DNA of 47,613 nucleotides, taken from positions 1 through 47,613 of the forward strand of contig JAURLI010000030.1 of assembly GCA_030831315.1 (NCBI GenBank), given 5' to 3'. The notes under the pieces are model-generated. The model had not been told where the DNA came from. It saw only the letters and a program-made list of their open reading frames with translations, and ran no database searches. The stretch comes from Alphaproteobacteria bacterium (GTDB taxonomy: Bacteria > Pseudomonadota > Alphaproteobacteria > SMXQ01). Position numbers and translations under genes: made by a program. Shown here in pieces: positions 30,923-38,582 of the stretch (positions within the stretch are counted from its first letter, which is position 1; every line of letters starts with the position of its first letter).

Positions 30923-31834
30923 CTAGCCCTTCCGGCCGAACTTTATGACGCCTGTCGTCAGCGCGACGCCCGCGAAAATCAGTGCGATGCCCAGCGCGTG
31001 ATAGGTCCGGAACGCTTCGTTCAGGACAACGACGCCCAGCAGCGTGCTGAACACCGGCATCAGGTAAATGAACATCCCCGTTCGCCCCGGCCCCAGCACG
31101 GCGACCGTCCGGTTCCAGCAGATATAGGCAAGCACCGACGGGAACACCGCGAAATAGGTGATGGCCGAAAGGGTTGCCGCCGTTACCGGCATGGCGCCCA
31201 TGCGCGGATATTCAAAGGCGATCAGCGGCAGGTGGAACAGCACGCCGAAGCCGATGGTGATGCACAGGAAAAGATTGAGCGGCAGCGCCGTCCTGCGCCA
31301 GCGGATCAGCACCGTATAAAGCGCCCAGAAAATCACGCCGCCGATCACAAGCAGATCGCCCTGGTTGAACCTGAGCGCCGTAAGGGCGCTTGCGTCGCCG
31401 CGCGCGATGATGACCAGCGCGCCGATGATGGCAACGCCGACACCGATGATCTGGGCGCGCAGCGGATGATCGCGCAGGATAATCATCGCCATCAGGAAGG
31501 TGAACACCGGCAGCGTTGAATTGATCAGGGACGCATTGACGACGGTGGTGTAATGCATCGCCGCGTAGATGAAGCAGTTGAACGCGGTGATGCCGACCCC
31601 GCCGAGCACGACAAGGAAGGGCAGCTCCTTGCGGATGGTTGCGCGGTGCGCCGAAAACAGCGGCAGCGCGAAAGGCAGGAAGATCAGGAAGGCCAGGACC
31701 CAGCGCCAGAACGACATCTGGATCGGCGGGATCGTTCCCGCCATCATGCGGGCGACCAGAAAATTGCCGGACCAGAATAGCGGTGCGAGCGCGCCGATCA
31801 GGAAGGCGGAGACAGGGGGACGTTCGGTGTTCAT
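30923..31834 (-). CDS. EamA-family (DMT) transporter
   Basis: Inner-membrane transporter of the drug/metabolite superfamily with two EamA repeats and about ten hydrophobic helices over 303 aa. Repeat one runs from about LIGALAPLFWSGNFLVAR to GALVIIARG; repeat two from GDLLVIGGVIFWALYTVLIR to IFAGVALTTGVI. Substrate cannot be predicted. I chose the ATG at 31834, since the residues upstream are hydrophilic and poor in family features. It diverges from the HIT gene, with 118 bp between the starts. Confidence 0.9.
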   Translation of the reverse strand: MNTERPPVSAFLIGALAPLFWSGNFLVARMMAGTIPPIQMSFWRWVLAFLIFLPFALPLFSAHRATIRKELPFLVVLGGVGITAFNCFIYAAMHYTTVVNASLINSTLPVFTFLMAMIILRDHPLRAQIIGVGVAIIGALVIIARGDASALTALRFNQGDLLVIGGVIFWALYTVLIRWRRTALPLNLFLCITIGFGVLFHLPLIAFEYPRMGAMPVTAATLSAITYFAVFPSVLAYICWNRTVAVLGPGRTGMFIYLMPVFSTLLGVVVLNEAFRTYHALGIALIFAGVALTTGVIKFGRKG

Positions 31835-31952
31835 GGCGCGCAAGGTAAGTCGTCTGCGCCCTTCGGTCCAGCGGCCTTTAGTTGCGGTGACAGATCGCCC
31901 GTCTTCTGGTAACTGGTCAGAAGGGCCGCGATGCGTGCGGCGGGAGGATGCC

Positions 31953-32315
31953 ATGTCATACGACCCCAACAACATCTTTGCCCGCATCCTGCGCGGCGAG
32001 ATTCCCTGCAAGAAGGTGTTCGAGAACGAGCAAGTTCTCGCCTTTCATGACATCGCGCCGAAGCGGCCGGTCCATGTCCTGGTGATCCCGAAGGGCGCTT
32101 ATGTTTCCCACGATGATTTCGCGGCGAAGGCAACCGAGGCCGAGATTGCCGCTTTCACCCGTGCCGTCGGGCAGATCGCCCGTGATCTCGGCGTTGCCGA
32201 AAGCGGTTACCGCCTGATCGCCAATGCCGGCGTCAACGGTGGCCAGGAAGTGCCCCATTACCACGTGCATATTCTGGGCGGCGCCAATGTCGGCCCGATG
32301 GTCAGCGCAAAATGA
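31953..32315 (+). CDS. Histidine triad (HIT) nucleotide-binding protein
   Basis: Small HINT-type nucleotide hydrolase or transferase acting on nucleoside phosphoramidates. The 120-aa protein begins YDPNNIFARILRGEIPC and ends with the triad motif HYHVHILGG (His-x-His-x-His). GGGAGG precedes the ATG. The physiological substrate is not known from sequence. It is followed by a 264-bp stretch before the preferred start of the receiver-domain gene. Confidence 0.94.
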   Translation: MSYDPNNIFARILRGEIPCKKVFENEQVLAFHDIAPKRPVHVLVIPKGAYVSHDDFAAKATEAEIAAFTRAVGQIARDLGVAESGYRLIANAGVNGGQEVPHYHVHILGGANVGPMVSAK

Positions 32316-32417
32316 AATAATGCGTGCAGGGTGTTTCGTGCGCCCCTGCCGTTACCTGCGGCTTTGCTGGCAAAACAGCTGGGGCGCAGCGAATTTATAT
32401 AAAATTCAATACGATCT

Positions 32418-32434
32418 GGGGTGGATTCCACCCC
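32418..32434. repeat. 17-bp palindrome upstream of receiver-domain gene
   Basis: GGGGTGGA, central T, TCCACCCC: perfect 8-bp inverted repeat, within otherwise AT-rich DNA (tatataaaattc before, tatattaatc after). No T-run follows, so it is more like an operator than a terminator. It is 162 bp ahead of the GTG at 32580. Confidence 0.55.
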
Positions 32435-32579
32435 GGATACGCACACTATATTAATCGCCTTTTAAGCGAATCCCCCTAAATCCAATCAGGAACACATCCT
32501 GCATTTTATGTTCCGTGCGGCCAGCCGCACCGGCAACCGGGATGAAAGTACTGGGGCATTCCGGAAAACGGAGACGATT

Positions 32580-33539
32580 GTGGCCGCTTCCGACAAGAAA
32601 TACGCCTTCAATCAGGCGACTGTGGTCCTGTTCAATCCGCAGGCGCAGATGCGCTCCATCCTGCGTTCGGCCATGATGGGACTTGGCTTCGAAAACGTTC
32701 TCGACTACGGCGATATGGACCAGGCGCGTTTTGCCATCATCGAGCGCGCACCCGATCTCATTCTTCTGGACCTAGACAACGAGCGCGACCGGATCTGCGG
32801 ACTAGTACGTGAAATCCGCAACACGAACATTTGTGCGGATCCCTTCGTGCCGGTCATGGCGTTTTCATGGCAGCCCAACAAGACGCTGGTAAATAACGTC
32901 CTTGAAGCTGGTATCGACGACCTGATCCTGATGCCGATCTCGGTCAATCTGATTTACAAGAGGATCGACGCAATAATCCGCAACCGTCCCGAATTCGTGG
33001 TGACGGCGAGCTATGTCGGGCCCGAACGCCGGTCGGGTGGGCGCGAAAAGGAAGATGATCTCGGCCTCGGAACCATCAAGGTTCCCAATACTCTGCGTTT
33101 CAAGACGACCGGCGACGAGGATGCTATTGCCTCTCAGAAAGTCATCGATGAAGTGAAAGCACGCATCGATCATCACCGCGTCAACCGTTATGCCCAGCGC
33201 ATCCAGTGGCTCATCGACCAGATCCTGGGCGATCAGGCGAAGAAAACCGAGAAGGCTTCGGTTACCCTGGAACGCCATGACGAAATCGGACGGCTGATCG
33301 AAGACACGGCCTTCGACCTGCGCACTCAGGGGCATGTCGAGTTGCTCGAAATCACCGATTCCATGGCGCGTGTGCTGGAATTCGTTCGCGCGCGCCACAC
33401 CCGGCAGTTCTACGATTTCCTGTGGCTGCATGCGATGGCGATCAACGCTACGCTGCTCGAACGCGAAAGCGCGGCGGCTCTCGTCCGTCAGGCGCTGGAA
33501 GAAACGGCGAGCTACCTCGATCGCATCGAGGCGGCATGA
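32580..33539 (+). CDS. Degenerate receiver-domain protein
   Basis: The 319-aa protein has an N-terminal CheY-like receiver fold (about residues 14-130) and a helical C-terminal part without a recognised DNA-binding or enzyme domain. Asp64 or Asp66 in LILLDLDNE could be the phospho-acceptor, but the usual acidic pair after strand 1 is replaced (VVLFNPQAQ) and the conserved Lys is replaced by Met118 in LILMPIS. A YVGPERRSGG motif, common in alphaproteobacterial signalling proteins, follows the receiver. GGAG lies 6 nt before the preferred GTG; an ATG at 32508 would add 24 residues. No histidine kinase is adjacent. Confidence 0.85.
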   Translation: MAASDKKYAFNQATVVLFNPQAQMRSILRSAMMGLGFENVLDYGDMDQARFAIIERAPDLILLDLDNERDRICGLVREIRNTNICADPFVPVMAFSWQPNKTLVNNVLEAGIDDLILMPISVNLIYKRIDAIIRNRPEFVVTASYVGPERRSGGREKEDDLGLGTIKVPNTLRFKTTGDEDAIASQKVIDEVKARIDHHRVNRYAQRIQWLIDQILGDQAKKTEKASVTLERHDEIGRLIEDTAFDLRTQGHVELLEITDSMARVLEFVRARHTRQFYDFLWLHAMAINATLLERESAAALVRQALEETASYLDRIEAA

Positions 33540-33544
33540 AAAAA

Positions 33545-33570
33545 CGGCCCCGTTTTCGCGGAGCCGCTTT
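33545..33570. terminator. Possible bidirectional terminator
   Basis: CGGCCCCG and CGGAGCCG form an 8-bp stem with one mismatch and a 6-nt loop, flanked by A residues on the left and CTTT on the right. It lies just after the receiver-domain gene stop and 22 bp before the end of the convergent membrane-protein gene. The flanking T-runs are short. Confidence 0.4.
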
Positions 33571-33591
33571 CCATCAACTTCCTGAACCCAA

Positions 33592-33966
33592 TCAGCCTTC
33601 CTTAGCTGTCGCGCGAAATACGATGATCGCGAACAGGATCATGCCTGCCAGCACGACAAAGGAAAATGCCGCGGTGAACGGTTCCGCCTCTTTCACGCCG
33701 AGCAGGTAGGGAATCAGCGCGCCGATCAGGCCGACGACGCCGATATTGGCGATCCAGAAATGCCAGTTGGCGAGGCGATCGTTCGTTGCAGATGGGTAGA
33801 CCCGGTAGAACAGGCCATAAATCGCCATCGACACGAAACCGAGGAGATTGAGATGTGCATGGGCGGCCGCCAGTGTGTACTTGTGGCTGGCTGCCATGTG
33901 AATACCGATTCCGATTCCGATCAGAATATAAATGACCGAATGACGAAGAAAACGACGCGCAAGCAT
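33592..33966 (-). CDS. Orphan heme-copper-oxidase-like membrane protein
   Basis: The 124-aa protein has four hydrophobic segments: IYILIGIGIGIHMAAS, AHAHLNLLGFVSMAIYGLFY, IANIGVVGLIGALIPYLL and FVVLAGMILFAIIVF. The HAHLNLLGFVSMAIYG stretch resembles part of subunit I of cbb3-type or nitric-oxide-reductase-like heme-copper oxidases, but the protein is far too short to be a full subunit and no other oxidase gene is near. It could be a small stand-alone relative or a remnant. A run of 15 G lies 6 nt before the ATG. Function is not assigned. Confidence 0.75.
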   Translation of the reverse strand: MLARRFLRHSVIYILIGIGIGIHMAASHKYTLAAAHAHLNLLGFVSMAIYGLFYRVYPSATNDRLANWHFWIANIGVVGLIGALIPYLLGVKEAEPFTAAFSFVVLAGMILFAIIVFRATAKEG

Positions 33967-33972
33967 GTTCTA

Positions 33973-33987
33973 CCCCCCCCCCCCCCC
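33973..33987. repeat. 15-bp homopolymer (C on +, G on -)
   Basis: Fifteen C residues on the plus strand, read as G15 in the leader of the leftward membrane-protein gene; TAGAAC separates it from that ATG. It occupies the ribosome-binding position. Such tracts change length by slippage, and are also prone to sequencing error. Confidence 0.9.
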
Positions 33988-34022
33988 TTGTTCTCATTGA
34001 TGCACGAACGCTACACCGAATT

Positions 34023-35537
34023 TCAGCGTCCCGGTAGTATTCGCCGGTAACCGACGGCCTCGGCGATGTGGGCGCGACGTACCCCGTCGGCCCCGTCCAG
34101 GTCCGCGAGCGTTCGCGCGACACGCAACACGCGGTGATAGCCGCGTGCGCTCATGCGCATTTTTTCTGCTGCTGCCGTCAGCATGGCGCGGCCCGCATCG
34201 TCGGGCGCCGCGATTTTTTCCAGAATCGTGCCATCGGCTTCCGCATTGGTGCGTAAATTCTCGCCCAACTCCTCGAACCGTTCACGCTGAACGTCCCGTG
34301 CCCGGGCGACGCGAAGCGCGACGTCCCTGGACCCTTCCGCAGGCGGCGGCAAGGACAGATCTGCGGCATCCACCGCCGGCACGTCGACATGCAGATCGAT
34401 ACGGTCGAACAACGGCCCCGAAATCTTGCCCTGATAATCGACGGCGCAGCCGGGTGCGCGGTTGCAGGCAAGGGCGGCATCGCCGAAATAGCCGCGGCGG
34501 CAGGGATTCATCGCGGCGATCAGCTGGAAGCGCGCGGGCCATGTCACATGGGCCTGGGCACGGGCAACAACAGCACGCCCGCTTTCAACCGGCTGGCGCA
34601 GCGCTTCCAGCGTCGCCCGGCTGAACTCCGGCAATTCGTCAAGAAACAGGACACCGAGATGGGCAAGCGACACCTCGCCTGGCTTGGCCCGTGGACCGCC
34701 GCCGATCAGCGCGGGCAGCGACGCCGAGTGATGCGGATCGCGGAACGGCCGACGGCGCACCAGACCGCCTTCGGGCAAGGTGCCGGAAAGGCTGTGGATC
34801 ATGGAAACCTCCAGCGCGTCGCGCGCATCGAGCGGCGGCAGAAGTCCCGGCAGGCGCTGGGCGAGCATGGATTTGCCCGCACCGGGCGGCCCCACCATCA
34901 GCAGGTTATGACCTCCCGCGGCCGCGATTTCGAGCGCGCGCTTCGCGGTTTCCTGTCCCTTGATGTCGGCCAGGTCGGGTAATGGCGGGCCTGCCTCCTG
35001 CGATGTCGGCAGCGGGGCCGCCAGGACCTGATGACCCTTGAAATGGTTGATCAGTTCCATCAGCGAGGGCGGGGCGATGATCTCCAGCCCCTTTACCCAT
35101 GCGGCTTCGCCGCCGCAGGCTGCGGGACAGATGAACCCGAGTTCGCGCGAATGGGCATGAATGGCTGCGGGCAGAACGCCAGTGACCTTGCTGATCCGCC
35201 CATCAAGGGCGAGCTCGCCCATCGCAACGAAGCCCGCCAGTTCTTCCGCGGGCAGGACATCCATCGCGGCCAAAAGGCCGAGCGCGATCGGCAGGTCGAA
35301 GTGGCTTCCTTCCTTGGCGAGGTCGGCCGGCGCCAGATTGACCGTGATGCGCCGGGGCGGCAGGCCAAGACCAAGGGAATTGAGCGCCGCGCGCACCCGC
35401 TCCCGGCTTTCACCTATGGCCTTGTCGGGCAGGCCGACGATGGAAAACGCAGGCAAGCCGGAGGCGACCTGAACCTGAACGTCCACATCGACCACGTCGA
35501 TGCCCTGAAAAGCGACGGTATTGACGCGCGCGACCAC
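34023..35537 (-). CDS. comM: YifB/ComM-family Mg-chelatase-like AAA+ ATPase
   Basis: Hexameric AAA+ helicase family; ComM drives branch migration during natural transformation in Vibrio, though many non-competent bacteria carry it. The 504-aa protein begins ARVNTVAFQGIDVVDVDVQVQ (GTG start), has an N-terminal Lon-like fold, Walker A GPPGAGKSMLAQRL, Walker B GVLFLDELPEF, sensor AMNPCRRGYFG with Cys residues, and a C-terminal Mg-chelatase domain (SARGYHRVLRVARTLADL). Length is standard. Transformation ability cannot be inferred. Confidence 0.94.
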   Translation of the reverse strand: MVARVNTVAFQGIDVVDVDVQVQVASGLPAFSIVGLPDKAIGESRERVRAALNSLGLGLPPRRITVNLAPADLAKEGSHFDLPIALGLLAAMDVLPAEELAGFVAMGELALDGRISKVTGVLPAAIHAHSRELGFICPAACGGEAAWVKGLEIIAPPSLMELINHFKGHQVLAAPLPTSQEAGPPLPDLADIKGQETAKRALEIAAAGGHNLLMVGPPGAGKSMLAQRLPGLLPPLDARDALEVSMIHSLSGTLPEGGLVRRRPFRDPHHSASLPALIGGGPRAKPGEVSLAHLGVLFLDELPEFSRATLEALRQPVESGRAVVARAQAHVTWPARFQLIAAMNPCRRGYFGDAALACNRAPGCAVDYQGKISGPLFDRIDLHVDVPAVDAADLSLPPPAEGSRDVALRVARARDVQRERFEELGENLRTNAEADGTILEKIAAPDDAGRAMLTAAAEKMRMSARGYHRVLRVARTLADLDGADGVRRAHIAEAVGYRRILPGR

Positions 35538-35625
35538 CTGAACCGAATTCCCCGGATGAAGAAACGCGGTCCGATCCTAGCCATCACTCATAATTGAGTC
35601 GAGAAATTCGCTGCAACCGTTGAAC

Positions 35626-35657
35626 GGGCCGGCGATGGGTTTCCCTATCGCCGGCCC
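35626..35657. other. Strong GC-rich hairpin downstream of small membrane gene
   Basis: GGGCCGGCGAT pairs perfectly with ATCGCCGGCCC (11 bp) around a 10-nt loop that can itself pair GGG with CCC. It lies 19 bp beyond the stop of the candidate 43-aa gene and ahead of comM. No T-run follows on either strand, so it may protect or pause RNA rather than terminate classically. Confidence 0.6.
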
Positions 35658-35676
35658 ACCCAAGGCATCGCTTTAG

Positions 35677-35808
35677 TCAGCCGCGAATAACAACAACGGC
35701 GATCAGGATGGCCACTGCAACGACGCATAACACGAACTTGATACCTGGACGCGACGCTGTGGTCTCGCCGACCTTTTCCGGGACTGGATTCTGGTTTGGT
35801 GTGCTCAT
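35677..35808 (-). CDS. Candidate 43-aa single-pass membrane protein
   Basis: The 43-residue product has a polar N-terminal half (STPNQNPVPEKVGETTASR) and a C-terminal hydrophobic helix (FVLCVVAVAILIAVVVI) ending RG. AAAAGAA just before the ATG is a weak ribosome-binding site. A longer frame to 35985 is open, but its extra residues look unstructured. A strong hairpin follows. I do not recognise a family; the composition argues for a small tail-anchored protein. Confidence 0.45.
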   Translation of the reverse strand: MSTPNQNPVPEKVGETTASRPGIKFVLCVVAVAILIAVVVIRG

Positions 35809-35927
35809 TTCTTTTGCCTTTTCGGTTCCCTGGTGACGGCCGTGTATCTCGCTGAATCCAGTCCGGAGGGCGGACCGTTTGCGAAGCGCGGACGAAAGCA
35901 GGGTGATGTGTCGGAACGGAAAAACGA

Positions 35928-36257
35928 TCAGGCCTGGATTGGCGGGCCTGTCGGAAAAGGCAAAAACCGGAGTGCGGGAAAGCATCTGTCCGCTGTGATA
36001 CAGATCGTCGCCGCATGCACGCCGGGTACGGGCAGCGTAAACCTGTTGAGTACACCGTCCGCAGAATCCTTTTCGGACCCCGTGAAGGTGGTTTGTCCTA
36101 TCGCAAGGACGGGATCATCTGTCCCACCATTTTCCAGTGCGGCATTAACGGCGATCGCCGTGGCGGTGGCAGACAAAGACAGCGCTGCCGCGCTGCCCGC
36201 AAAGGTGACAAGCAATGCGAAAACGAACAGCAATGGAATTCGAAGCTGTCGTGTCAC
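35928..36257 (-). CDS. Doubtful small secreted protein
   Basis: From a GTG at 36257 the frame encodes 109 aa with a convincing signal-peptide shape: basic TRQLR, hydrophobic IPLLFVFALLVTFAG, and cleavage-like SAAALS. The rest (ATATAIAVNAALENGG, then a Cys pair ICITADRC) matches nothing I know. AAGGAAA lies 8 to 14 nt upstream. The frame extends to 36497 with less protein-like sequence. The interval 35809-36462 holds no other gene I can support. Confidence 0.33.
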   Translation of the reverse strand: MTRQLRIPLLFVFALLVTFAGSAAALSLSATATAIAVNAALENGGTDDPVLAIGQTTFTGSEKDSADGVLNRFTLPVPGVHAATICITADRCFPALRFLPFPTGPPIQA

Positions 36258-36462
36258 GTCATGCGTTTCCTTGCGACTGAAGGCGTTTAGAAGCGCCCTC
36301 TTTTCAACCGTAACACTGCGCGTACCACCCGTAACACTATCCTGAGCCATGTCATCGGCCGGTGGAAAGACGGATCGCGCGAAGGGCGGCGACGGCGGGG
36401 CTGCGGCGCCTGGCCGGGGGTCCCGCCCGAATACGCAGGGCGCCTCGAGATCCGCGGTATCT

Positions 36463-37428
36463 TCATCGGATCCGGCGTGGGTGCCGTTCGGCCACACGCC
36501 GTTCTATGGCGTCCCAGATCTGCGTTTCCAGCGTCACGCCGTCGAACCGGTTTATTTCCTGAATGCCCGTGGGCGAGGTGACATTGATCTCGGTCAGGTA
36601 ATCGCCGATGACGTCGATGCCGACGAAAACCAGGCCCTGCTCGCGCAACGTGGGACCTATCGCGGAACAAATGTCGCGTTCGCGGCTGGTCAGTCCGGAT
36701 TTTTCGGCGCGCCCGCCGACATGAAGATTGGCACGCGCTTCGCCGCCCGCAGGCACGCGGTTGACCGCGCCGGCGGCTTCGCCGTCGATCAGGATGATGC
36801 GCTTGTCACCCTTGCGCACCTCTGGCAGGTATTTCTGAACGACGATCGGTTCGCGATAAAGCTGGGTGAAAAGCTCCAGCAACGCGTTCAGGTTCTCGTC
36901 ATCGGGCCTGATGTGAAACACGCCGGCGCCGCCGTTGCCGAACAGCGGCTTGATGATGATGTCGCCGTATTCCTTGCGGAAGTCGAGCACCGACATGCGG
37001 TCCGAGGTAATCAAGGTCGGCGGCATCAGATCGGCAAAATGGGTGACGAATAGTTTTTCCGGCGCATTACGCACGCGCACGGGATCGTTGATCACAAGCG
37101 TTTCCGGATGCACGTGTTCCAGAAGATGCGTCGCCGTGATGTAGGCCATGTCGAAGGGCGGATCCTGGCGCATCAGCACGACGTCGAGCGCGGCGAGATC
37201 GATGACTTCTTCCTTGCCGGTCTCAAAAGGCTTCGAGGGATCGCGCCGCGCGGTGAAGCTGCGCGCGCGCGCTGTAACGCGTCCCTGAGTCAGTGAAAGG
37301 TCCTGCGGCACATAATGGAAGAGCGCGTGTTTGCGCTTCACCGCCTCCAGCGCCAACATGTAAGTGGAATCCGCCGCCGGGTTGATCCGGTCGAGCGGGT
37401 CCATCTGAAAGGCGACGGCAAGCGACAT
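36463..37428 (-). CDS. gshB: Glutathione synthetase
   Basis: ATP-grasp ligase joining gamma-glutamylcysteine and glycine to glutathione. The 321-aa protein begins [20 protein letters not shown], has [29 protein letters not shown], the ATP-grasp loop [15 protein letters not shown], and ends with the metal-binding [26 protein letters not shown]. Length is typical. It is in the same direction as the dolP-like, yraN and rsmI genes and 95 bp from the first of these. Confidence 0.97.
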   Translation of the reverse strand: MSLAVAFQMDPLDRINPAADSTYMLALEAVKRKHALFHYVPQDLSLTQGRVTARARSFTARRDPSKPFETGKEEVIDLAALDVVLMRQDPPFDMAYITATHLLEHVHPETLVINDPVRVRNAPEKLFVTHFADLMPPTLITSDRMSVLDFRKEYGDIIIKPLFGNGGAGVFHIRPDDENLNALLELFTQLYREPIVVQKYLPEVRKGDKRIILIDGEAAGAVNRVPAGGEARANLHVGGRAEKSGLTSRERDICSAIGPTLREQGLVFVGIDVIGDYLTEINVTSPTGIQEINRFDGVTLETQIWDAIERRVAERHPRRIR

Positions 37429-37523
37429 CTTGAAAACTCGCGAAAGTCTATGAATCCGGGGCTGAGCCTAGCACGGACGCGGTACCGCTTTATACGGCAA
37501 GCGACAGTCAGGGTCCCCGAGGC

Positions 37524-38144
37524 TCAGGTCTTGCGCCTCGGGTCGCTTTTCAGCCAGACATGATTGACCACGCGCTGCACGTATTCGACGTTCCGCGCGT
37601 AGTTGATGACCTTGTCCAATTCCTTCTTGTCCTGGGCGACGCCGAACAGATATACGGTGTGGCGCACGGTCTCGACCGTGTAATTGATCCCCATGATATC
37701 GCGGTCGAACAAAATCTTTCCGCGCAGTTGCGCCGAAATCCAGGTATCGCGCGTGAAGGTTCCGGTTTCACCTTTCGGATCGACGAGGATTTCGTTGATG
37801 ACCTCGCGCACGCCGCGCACCGACCACGCCCGGCGCAGGATCTCCGCACGCTGGTCCTCCGTTCTTACAATACCGGTCATCAGCACGCGGCCTTCATAGA
37901 CCGCCGCACCAAGATGCGCGAACAGCGACTGGTCGTAATCGAGCCAGCTGTGATTGATCTCCGCATGGATACGCGAATCGACGATGGCGATGTCGAGGCC
38001 GCGTTCCTGCATCCCTGCGGTCGCGGCGCTGGCCCCGCCGCCGACCAGGGCTTCAGCGCAGCCGCCAAGCGACAGCGGCATGGCTACCAGCGCAAGAAGG
38101 ACCAAACCGGTCCGTAACCGGTGCGATATGGAACGGGAAATCAT
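37524..38144 (-). CDS. dolP: BON-domain lipoprotein (DolP/YraP-like)
   Basis: Periplasmic lipoprotein with two BON domains; in E. coli DolP helps maintain the outer membrane. The 206-aa product has a signal peptide ending in lipobox LGGC, first BON domain about DIAIVDSRIHAEINHSWLDY to INEILVDP, second about TWISAQLRGKILFDRD to VVNHVWLKSD. GGAGGAG lies 6 nt before the ATG at 38144; the longer frame to 38192 lacks this. The rsmI-lpoA-yraN-dolP neighbourhood of E. coli is partly kept here, without diaA, which supports the name. Confidence 0.87.
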   Translation of the reverse strand: MISRSISHRLRTGLVLLALVAMPLSLGGCAEALVGGGASAATAGMQERGLDIAIVDSRIHAEINHSWLDYDQSLFAHLGAAVYEGRVLMTGIVRTEDQRAEILRRAWSVRGVREVINEILVDPKGETGTFTRDTWISAQLRGKILFDRDIMGINYTVETVRHTVYLFGVAQDKKELDKVINYARNVEYVQRVVNHVWLKSDPRRKT

Positions 38145-38222
38145 GCGGCACTCCTCCGCAGCTGACGAAAAAAGCTGCCCAATTAGACTCAACTCCGGCT
38201 GGCTTGTCCAGCAACGCCGGGT

Positions 38223-38582
38223 TCACTCGCGCCAGGCATCGCGCAATATCATGGGCAGCCGCCAGGGCCGCATCAATATGGCATCGAAACGGCAATCGCG
38301 GCTGGCGTCGTCCGGATGTGCGGCGATCCAGGCACGCGCCGCGCCATTGATGCGCCGGCGCTTTGTTTCTGTGATGGCTTCGGCGGCGTCGGCTGCCTCG
38401 GCGCGGTATTTCACCTCTATGAAAGCGACGGTTCGGCCGCGCCGCGCGACGATATCGATTTCGCCGCCGTTCGCGGCATAGCGGCGCGCGGCGATGCGAT
38501 AGCCGAGCAGCCGCAGCCAAAATGCGGCCATCGCTTCGGCCATTGCGCCGCGCCTGTTGGCAGCCTTGCGGGAAATGCTCAT
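38223..38582 (-). CDS. yraN: YraN/UPF0102 family nuclease-like protein
   Basis: The 119-aa protein has the family core: basic N-terminus, AAFWLRLLGYRIAARRYAANGGEIDIVARRGRTVAFIEVKYR, in which E-x-D-I and E-V-K form a restriction-endonuclease-like (PD-(D/E)XK) active site. Substrate is unknown, possibly DNA. The ATG overlaps the rsmI stop by 4 bp, so the two are translationally coupled as in many proteobacteria. Confidence 0.94.
   Translation of the reverse strand: MSISRKAANRRGAMAEAMAAFWLRLLGYRIAARRYAANGGEIDIVARRGRTVAFIEVKYRAEAADAAEAITETKRRRINGAARAWIAAHPDDASRDCRFDAILMRPWRLPMILRDAWRE

Noticed and set aside
33602-34123. Minus-strand frame (173 codons) running through the G15 tract, as a possible frameshifted form of the membrane protein
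   Set aside because: It starts inside comM and shares no frame with the membrane protein after the tract; the ATG 6 nt beyond the tract gives a complete protein by itself.
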